This document shows, piece by piece, positions 56,561-64,000 of a stretch of DNA of 64,000 nucleotides; positions within the stretch are counted from its first letter, which is position 1, and each line of letters begins with the position of its first letter. A model generated the notes under the pieces. It was not told the DNA's origin. It searched no databases and saw only the letters and a list, made by a program, of their open reading frames with translations. A program made the position numbers and the translations under genes. The stretch covers positions 496,001 through 560,000 of the forward strand of contig AXZN01000013.1 of assembly GCA_000498155.1 (NCBI GenBank). Reading direction: 5' to 3'. Source of the DNA: Shiraia sp. slf14. Its lineage: Eukaryota; Ascomycota; Dothideomycetes; Pleosporales; Shiraiaceae.

Positions 56561-56931
56561 ACTCATGGGCTGTACTATGGTAATGGTGGTCATGTTCTTT
56601 ACTGCAATCAACTCTGAGGTAATTCAAGCGCATCTATATCGCGTACATTGAGTAAAATTTATTTGCCTCACTTACTTTCTGACCAAGCCATTTGATCTCT
56701 CTCACTTCATTCAATCTTCAAGTGATTTTGGATACCAGGCTTTCGCTCTCTACATAAAACCCACAGGCCGCTCCCCATTGATTACTCCTACACCAACTTC
56801 TGCAAACTTCTTCAATATTCAGCTGCCAAGTTTGACCTTGCTCACTATCACAACGAGTTCCGTGAATAAGTCTACCATACCCATACTGAAGATACCGTGT
56901 CCCGTCGAGCGCAACGACCAAGACTTAAAGT
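56561..56931. other. Intergenic, promoter of the GTPase gene
   Basis: About 370 bp between two plus-strand genes. Nothing distinctive is seen. Confidence 0.4.
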
Positions 56932-59776
56932 ATGACGCAGCCAACGGTTCTTAGTTTCGAAGGATTTCAAGAAGTCTTCCCGAAAATCAGGTCGCTTCCC
57001 AGGTATGACTCTGCGGCAGAAGAAAAGACGCCACACCCGTGGTGGAATATCAATAAGCCGGCTATCCACGCTCTGTTGAAAGACATATCTGAAGTGACTG
57101 CGACATGCATGAACGGCACTACGAACCTTGACAGAGAGCTACAGCACATATCCAACACAGCCGTCAAGCTTGAGCAAGTGGAACGAGGCAAGACCGTCAA
57201 AATCGCTCTGATTGGAGCTCAAGGTGCAGGCAAAAGCTTGCTGATCAATGCGCTGTTTGACTGCGTAGGCCTCTCGCTGACAGGCGCAAGAGGTTTCGCT
57301 TGCACGAGCTCCATCGTCAAATATGCCTATGCTCCTGGTGAGAAATTTTCTGCTGAAGTAAAGTTTCTCAGTGCGATGATGAGAGAGGAAATGGTCGATG
57401 AGCATATTCGCTCTTATGTCGACTATTTCAACGATCTAGAAGATTCCGATGACGAAGACCACGGACCTCGTACTAGGTCTTCCAGTGAGGATGAGATGGA
57501 CAGAAAGCGCAAGAAGACTGCCGAGGACTTCTTTGATACTATATTTGGTTCAAGAGACGAATTCATGTCGGCATGGTCCTCAAATCCCGTCAACACGGAG
57601 GAATTCAAGTCTTTAAGCCAACTCAAGTGCAAAGAAGCCATGGAAACGTACGATTTGAACTCCCAAGGTGTGGTTTTGTTCAGCAGGCCTTCTCCAGAAG
57701 AGCTTTTGGTTGCAATCAAACCCTTCTTGTCGGATGTGGATGGTGAGATCTGCCTCTGGCCTATAGTTGATTGCGTGACAATCCGAATCAATAATCCGTT
57801 ACTCCAAGAAGGCCTGGAGATAATCGATCTACCAGGTGATTTATTTCCCCAGCCACTAATATACTTTTTCTAATCTCAAAACAAGGTTCTGGCGATGTTA
57901 ACATACTACGGGCACGACATGCCGAAGCTATCAAAGACTCGGTCGATGTAGAAATCATACTTGGAGACACAGCTCGTATTGGGACAGATGATCTGGTCAT
58001 AAAAACTGTTCAAGCAGGTGTACTCAATCATGGCTTGTCACATGTGAAGGTCGTGGCGACGAAGATTGATGTAAGGTCTCTGAATTTAAAGTGAGGAAAT
58101 TGACTCACAATGTTTAGGTTTTATCAGACGATGAGCTGGAAAAAGGCAGAGGAGTTGCTTACGCCGAGATTCTGCAATTGATCGCGCAGGTTGACAAGGA
58201 TGCCGAGTTGGCAGAAGAAGAAGACGACCATGCAAAGTTCACCCAAATCAACAATTACCGAAAATACTTGGGTCGCTATCGAAAGAATTTCGCAATCCAG
58301 CATCGTGCCCAATACATTTCGGGAAAACTCGGTGCCACACTTGGGGATTTTTCCCGTGATGGCTCTGTGGAAATCTTTCACGCCTCCACATCCGAATACA
58401 TGAATTGGATCAAAAGCCCGAAGCTTTCATTTACGAATCAACCTGCGCTACAGGCAGAAGATACTGGAGTGCCACTAATTCGGAAATTCCTTTATAGCCT
58501 GCCAGCATCTCAAAACCTGAAGGGTTACGAGAACCATTTACACGTTGTTGTGCCAGCATTCGTGGACAAACTAAAACGAAGCGTTGAGCAGTCTGATAGG
58601 GATTCTGGTTTCAAGACAATCGCAGATGACTTCGATGATTTGTGTGCGCGTTTATTCCCTGAAGTTCTTGAGTCTGCTCAGAGAAACTATACACGCTTCT
58701 CCAACGACATTATGCGAAGAGTCAGGGCAGACACGACTTCCTATAAGATTTCATTGAAGGCGAAAGTCCAGAAACAGTGGCTTACCATGAAATATTTTGC
58801 TTTCTCCAAGATACTGACGGGACGAGGAATTGTGATTAAAGGAACATCCAAAGCAAAAGGCTTAGAGAACACGGTTAACTGGAACGAGGAATTAGCATCC
58901 ATCATGAAGCCTGGCTTTCAGCTGTGGTATGAATGGCATCGAGACTACCTTGAAATTATGAAAGAAGCGCTACCTCTCCAGATGGATAGATTTTTCCGAA
59001 AGGTTGTGGCCACAATCAATCGATCTCAGGCAAATATGATCACAGTCGAAAAGGCGAAGGCCAAATGGAGGACATTCCAGCATCGCGTGCAGTCCAGGAT
59101 CAAGAACATGATGGACGAGATGATGTCAGAACAGCAGCGCTTCCTACTTCGTGTTACCTTGAAAGACGATAGGGAAAATAATCTTATAGCTGCTCTCACA
59201 GATCCGATATTCGACGATGTTCGTCTGTCCACTCCAGAGTTGAAAGAAACACCGCCGGGCAAACCCAAGCGCTATGTCACCCCAATCTTCAAATTCCGCA
59301 AGGATAATCTCCAGAACCATTTCCTGAATGAAAAGAGTCACTTCGTGGACAAGCTTATCCAGCTATTTCAGGATCAGGTGGAAGAAAAGATGAGTGCATT
59401 GATGAACAAACACTATACCAAGATCAGCGTTTTGTTTAGTGGATTCAGTAACATCATGCGCGAGCATGCTCCCGTGGATTTTTCCATCGATCCAAGAGGC
59501 GAATACATCCGAGAAGCCTTGGCTGAAAAAGTCGCATATATAGAAGCCAAGGCTGAAGAGCTGCGCAATCTAATACCAGTCGACCCGAACCAGGACGACG
59601 ACTGCTCGTCTATGAGTGATTTTGACTCCGAGGATGTTGCCGGTCCTGTCAAGGGTCTTCAACATTACATGGAACAAGTCATGAACCAAAAGAGAAAGAG
59701 TGGTAACCACCCAAGGTCGATCGGCAGACGTGATGCAGAGCCCAGGGCTAAGAAATTCAAGACAAAGTATGATTGA
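56932..59776 (+). CDS. Dynamin-like large GTPase, SLIP-GC (NUGGC)-like
   Basis: Three exons, 56932-57835, 57886-58070 and 58118-59776, give 915 residues. GTPase motifs: P-loop GAQGAGKSLLIN (95-106), a downstream Thr in GFACTSSIVKY as likely G2, DLPGSGD (299-305, spanning intron 1) and TKID (360-363, just before intron 2). An acidic, KRKK-bearing insert sits between G2 and G3. The C-terminal half is helical and charged, as in the stalk of dynamin-fold proteins, and ends with basic stretches (NQKRKSGNHPRS, RAKKFKTKYD) that could be nuclear signals. Vertebrate SLIP-GC is the closest named relative I can suggest; the fungal role is unknown. Confidence 0.8.
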
Positions 59777-60805
59777 TCTTCCCAAGTTCTCAGATCGCAA
59801 AAATCTCCGAAAGTCAAAATTTGACTGCGTTTCATTCACACACTCCATCCTCACTCGGACGACGGAGCTCGGAAAGCTCCTAAATTATGATCATACCCGG
59901 CAACTGGACAACTCCAAAAGTTCATATTTAGTGGATTAGATCCAAATCATTTGGGTTGGTTATCCGGCATTTGGCATCAAAATTCATACTCAAGTTCTTT
60001 TCTGGGGTCTCTTGCACAACAAAAGCTACATATCAGGTACTGAGGTATCTATTCAACGGGAATTCTTTTTGCAGCAGCAGACCACATAGGCACAATTTGC
60101 ACAATTTGCACAACCTCTGAGTTAGATAACCATGATCTTTGCTATCTCATATTTACTTTTCGAACTATTCACAAGCCCCCTTCTACATTGCACCACGGGA
60201 CAATTGACTCAATTCACATACAAATTAGTGCCAGCTACTATGAACATTTCTAAATCTCTGCTACCGCTGAAATAAGGTCAAATCAAAGAAAGCCTCTTTA
60301 ATACCATCCACACAAAGTCCAGCCTCATATCGCACACTTGAAAACATTTTCGTAGACTACCTTCCACGTCTCACCCCCACCTATCAATCGAATATATCAC
60401 TTCTCAACAACCCACTCATCGAACTTTCACACCTCCCCAACGTCTTCAAACGCAACAGAAAATTTCCATCCAAAGTAAGTCACATCCCATCACCTTGTCA
60501 AATGAGAAATACCTCACGCGCACAGGCCCCTCACAATCACTTTTGCTGTTTAGAAAGCGGCAATCGTACACTTAACCGCAAAAACTGATGTCTTGATTAT
60601 GATATTGTGATTCGCACCTAAACAATCCCCCCTGTACTCTACACTTCCCACTTTCCGCATATCCCATTCCCATTTCCATTCATACAACCCCCCCTTCCCT
60701 TCCTTTTCCCTCTCACTTTTCCTTTCACCACTCTACACCAACTCCAAACGCCCCCCTCCCCCTCCTTCATGTCCCATTTCCCATTCCAATTTCCATGAAT
60801 GTGGC
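59777..60805. other. Convergent intergenic region
   Basis: About 1 kb between the GTPase gene and GCS1. It has a short tandem GCACAATTT-type repeat near 60090-60110 and long pyrimidine-rich runs near 60640-60790, but no supported gene. Confidence 0.45.
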
Positions 60806-62310
60806 TCACCACTCCCCCCACTCATCATCCTTCTTCGCCCCACCAGCACCACCACTTCCACCACTCTTCTTAACCACACTCGTCCCAATCCCCGAAGGTT
60901 TCTTCTTCTGCTCCATACGCTGCTCACCAACGCTCGAGAACTCATCCCAAAAGTCCTTTTTATCGTTCGACGGACCCTTGGGGGTGTCGCCAAAGGAATC
61001 CCAAAAGTCCTTCTTCTCGGGCTCGACTTGGCGGCGGTTGGGATTGGAAGACGAGGAGGAAGGGTGGGAGTCGCCTTCGACGAAGCGATTGAAAGTGGTG
61101 CCGGCGGTGGTGACGCCTGACTGGAGTGTTTGGCCTAGTGTGCCGGCTGTGGTGCGGGCTGTTGTTGCGAGGTCTGCTTCGGCGAGCTGTGGGCGGAGAG
61201 TTAGTTAGGAGAATAGTTTGAAGTGAAGGTGACGGGGTGCGCTTGACAAAACATTACCTTTTGCATGCCTGGTTTTACCCAGCCTTCGTAGCCGGTTTTT
61301 CCTGCTTTGCTGACGCTTGCGCCTAGCCAGCCGAATCCTTTAGTGAGTGCTGCTACGGGGTCTCGTTGGAAATCATCGAGTGCTGGTGGTGCACCTGGTT
61401 CGTCGTCTTTCTTCCAGTGGTCTGGCTCACTGCCGAATCCACCGTACTTGCCACCCTGACTAGGTGCGACGCCATCCGGTCTGCTGGCGTTATCGGCGCC
61501 CATTTTTGCGAAATATGCTTCGTTTTTGGCTTTCTGGGAGGACATGGCGTTGGTGCCGAGGGCTGGCGAGCCTGATCGTTGTGAACCAACTTCGTTACTG
61601 CGTGTTTTACTCAAGGGAGTCTGGCTTCTGCTTCCTCCTGCACTGGCACGTCCACTCAATGGCCCACCCGCACCAGCAATAGATGTGTTTTCCTTCTTTG
61701 GTAACCTCTTGGGTAAATTGCTCTTGTCAAATTCTCTGTTCTCCACCTTGCAGCTTAACCTCTCTTTCCATTCGTCGCCAGCCTCCGAGTCGTATCGCTC
61801 CTGTATAGATGAAGCCTCAAACGTCCGCCCGTCTTTCGTATTCGATGCGTGTCCGTTGAAGAATTCTTGAAAAGGCTTGTTTCCACCGGCTGCCATGCGT
61901 GCGAGTTCAGCTCCCTTGAAAGCGTCCATTGTAATGCTACGAATGAAGGAGATGTGCACTCCAAGTCCACGGTGTACGCCAGAGCACGAGAGGCACATGA
62001 AGATGCCCAATTTGGGGGACGCCTGAAAACATGCTCTTAGTATCGTACTTTGTATTGTGTGAGGAAGTGGCCGGAGAAGGGTGGCGTACCCATTGTGGAC
62101 TCGGCGCATTGCAATCGACACATTTGTTGTTATCGTTCGTCTTTTGAATCTCTAGTAACTGTACATTCAATCAATTAGCGTCAAGTACATGCGATACTCC
62201 GTGTGCTCTTTCCGTGCTCTCTTCTGCCTCGATCCCTCTTGAAGAGCACACGACGATTGTTAACATACCTTGCTCCGCGTCTCCGGGTCTACCTCCCACA
62301 TTTTACTCAT
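60806..62310 (-). CDS. GCS1: ARF GTPase-activating protein Gcs1 (ArfGAP1 type)
   Basis: Stimulates GTP hydrolysis on Arf in Golgi and endosome vesicle traffic. Four exons, 62310-62269, 62158-62090, 62022-61258 and 61186-60806, give 418 residues. The zinc finger is CVDCNAPSPQW, then CLSCSGVHRGLG after the splice, with the catalytic Arg in GVHRGLGVHISFIRSITMD. A lipid-packing (ALPS-like) amphipathic segment is predicted from AALTKGFGWLGASVSKAGKT and the following residues. The C-terminus has repeated FWD motifs (KKDFWDSFGD, KKDFWDEFSS) and ends DDEWGEW, aromatic-acidic motifs that in this family bind coat proteins. Confidence 0.95.
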
Positions 62311-63094
62311 GATGGGCGCAATAGGAATACGGCTTCGCTGTGTATGTGGCAGGCGAAGTTACAATAAAGAATGGGGGACCGCTGTTTTTGGTTCGAGGGC
62401 GCGCAGCTCTAGGGAGGTCGAGAACCAACGTCAGTGTCGGAGTGGGGACGTGGCGCATGTGCGCTTGAGCCTCAACCCACAAACTTGGGCCTTACGCCTC
62501 CATGTACTTTGGGAATATGATTTCATGATTCCAAGATTTCAGTGCGCATGGCGATGTGGAAAACAAAAAGTCTATTTCTCAAAGTTTCATATACACAGAA
62601 TGCAATATATACGGTTGAATTTGCTTCATTTGGAGATTGGTGATACCGCTGTGCGTTCCTAGCACAACGTTCCCTACTCTCTTCACTTTTACGCTTGCTT
62701 CAAATGCTCAACTATCTAAGTCGCACGTGCCATCTAGCAATGGCAAAATATCTCCTTCCAGGTCCATGGCTTTGCAGCTTAGGCCTGACTCCAAGCTAGT
62801 TCCCATAAATACATGTACGTAGTTGCAGAACAAGTAGTTGACGAAGAATGATGTACAAGGTTTGGCGCTATTAGTGATGATAGGTGCCGTGCAGAAACGA
62901 ATAGTGGGGTCAAGTATATTTCCGTCCCATGAAAACGCCGTGCGCCAATGCTAATATCTGGTCCTGTATAGGTGTGGTAATATATGTTCGTGAAGTCGTG
63001 CTTGTTGGCATCCAACTATGCGGGCGAAGTCAGGCGTTCTCTAGCGCTCAGGGAAGAGTCGGCGACTAAGTTTTGATTACAGACTTTATTGACT
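62311..63094. other. Intergenic, GCS1 promoter and 3' flank of the next gene
   Basis: About 780 bp. Plus-strand frames at 62270-62662 and 62637-62822 show no features. Nothing recognised. Confidence 0.4.
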
Positions 63095-64000
63095 TCATGA
63101 TGGGTCAGGATTTCGAACCTGGTAGTTCAAGTCAGTTCTACTCAATGACAGCATTAGAATCACAAATCACTTACATTTAATTGCCGCCCATAATCTTGAC
63201 TATCATCCAAGCTCGCCAGACTATCGCGACTTGCGTTGGTGTTGGCAAAGGTCAGAACGGCCTTAGGGTTCAACCGCGAGTCAATAACCAATGGCTGGCT
63301 GTTTCGACGATTCGACGACGGACTAGACGACTCGTGGTCACCGTAACGGCTGTTCGCTGTGCTGAAATTGGTGGCAATTTGGGGTGGGTATTGACTGACA
63401 CCCGTGCCGCGACCAAGTAAACCGGATTGACTCATAGTACTAGTATTTCGCGTGATACCTGCTGAGCCACTGCTGGGGGTAGAATCGTTGAGGTCGTCAT
63501 TGGCTTGGCGTTGTTGCTTCCTTCGTCTCCATAGGAAGAAGACGAGACCGCCAACAATAGCTACAAGAGCGAGAACACCACCCACAGTTCCTCCAACAAT
63601 GGCGCCAATGTTGGGCCCATCGTCTCCGCTCCCAGTTTTAACAGGAGCTGAAGTAGAGTCTGAACCACTAGTTGGGGTTTGGATGATAGTCCTGGTGACT
63701 ACGGCGCCACTCTCGGTAACGACTTGAACCGAAGTTTGGGGAGAGGTTGGCACGGTTGCAAGAGTTGACTTTCCGTTCTATCACAATTGTTAGCAAATGT
63801 CTGTTCATGCGCAGCTCGGGTAGATGGAAGAAGTACGGAAGAAAAGGAAGAAACTGGGGGAGAAAACACAGTAGTCACCGGCGGCGGCCTGTCAACAATA
63901 GTTTGATAGACAGTCGTGGTACCGGGCGGTAGGATACTGGTAACGACTCTGGGCGGGGCCGAGGACGGCTGCCACAAAAAGTCAAAAACAAGCCAAAAGC
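63095..64000 (-). CDS. Single-pass surface protein, stress-sensor or mucin-like (5' end outside window)
   Basis: Three exons are visible: 63969-63837, 63777-63175 and 63118-63095; the region 64000-63970 looks like the end of an intron (pyrimidine-rich, ending GGCAG), so earlier exons lie beyond the window. The visible part starts with a Pro/Thr/Ser-rich ectodomain (TTTVYQTIVDRPPPVTTVFS), then NIGAIVGGTVGGVLALVAIV and GGLVFFLWRRRKQQR, a membrane helix with a basic stop-transfer. The cytosolic tail is Ser/Asn-rich and ends YGRQLN-VRNPDPS after the last splice. Architecture resembles fungal Wsc/Mid2-type sensors and Skg6-like proteins, but the sensor domain itself is not seen. Confidence 0.65.

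Noticed and set aside
63100..63125. tRNA-like B-box (GGTTCGAAATCC) on the minus strand
   Set aside because: A T-arm-like stem can be drawn, but there is no matching acceptor stem, A-box or anticodon arm, and the bases are explained by the last exon of the surface-protein gene.
1..64000. Secondary-metabolite cluster, CRISPR array, rRNA or prophage
   Set aside because: No PKS/NRPS/terpene synthase motifs, no spaced direct repeats and no rRNA-like sequence; intron-bearing fungal genes fill the window.

Overview
The window is nuclear DNA of a filamentous ascomycete, most likely a Dothideomycete near Pleosporales; that placement is an inference from overall protein character, not a measurement. 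Support comes from genes packed on both strands, introns mostly 46-60 bp with GT(A/R)NGT donors and CTAAC/CTGAC branch sites, a HET-domain protein, a fungal-type catalase-peroxidase, Bud4 and Set9. Splice joins were worked out by hand from reading phase and protein continuity, so multi-exon coordinates are reconstructions.

Layout. 0-4.2 kb: dihydrofolate reductase and the PP4 regulatory subunit Psy2/PP4R3, both minus. 4.2-9.2 kb: a long GC-rich promoter region, a hypothetical basic protein and Mediator subunit Med22. 9.6-15.5 kb: class 3 lipase and a CLC chloride transporter, both minus. 17.1-22.8 kb: KatG catalase-peroxidase and a CBM48-like protein with a C-terminal membrane anchor. 24.5-30 kb: secreted DUF4360 protein, HET protein, the mitochondrial protease OMA1 and a small membrane protein. 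30.6-38.5 kb: a compact housekeeping run with Set9, mitochondrial uL14, RPB9, Ess1/Pin1 and two hypotheticals. 39.2-51.3 kb: Gly/Met-rich hypothetical, Bud4, mitochondrial helicase Mrh4 and twinfilin. 51.3-59.8 kb: an accessory-looking stretch with a MITE-like inverted-repeat element, a broken coding-like region, an orphan gene, a secreted TAP-like hydrolase whose nucleophile is changed, and a SLIP-GC/dynamin-like GTPase. 60.8-64 kb: the ArfGAP Gcs1 and the 3' part of a single-pass surface protein cut by the window end.

Most genes are conserved single-copy core functions: transcription and chromatin (Med22, RPB9, Set9, PP4R3, Ess1), actin and septin organisation (Bud4, twinfilin), mitochondrial upkeep (OMA1, uL14m, Mrh4) and trafficking (Gcs1, CLC). 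I see no secondary-metabolite cluster, CRISPR array, rRNA or convincing tRNA. The points most worth checking are an RPB9 intron whose in-frame reading gives a Cys-motif plus acidic tail, a Glu-to-Gln change at the predicted proton glutamate of the CLC protein, a Ser-to-Asp change in the TAP-like hydrolase, a mitochondrial-type leader in frame with KatG, and the tail-anchored CBM48-like protein with repeated PLLPHE motifs.
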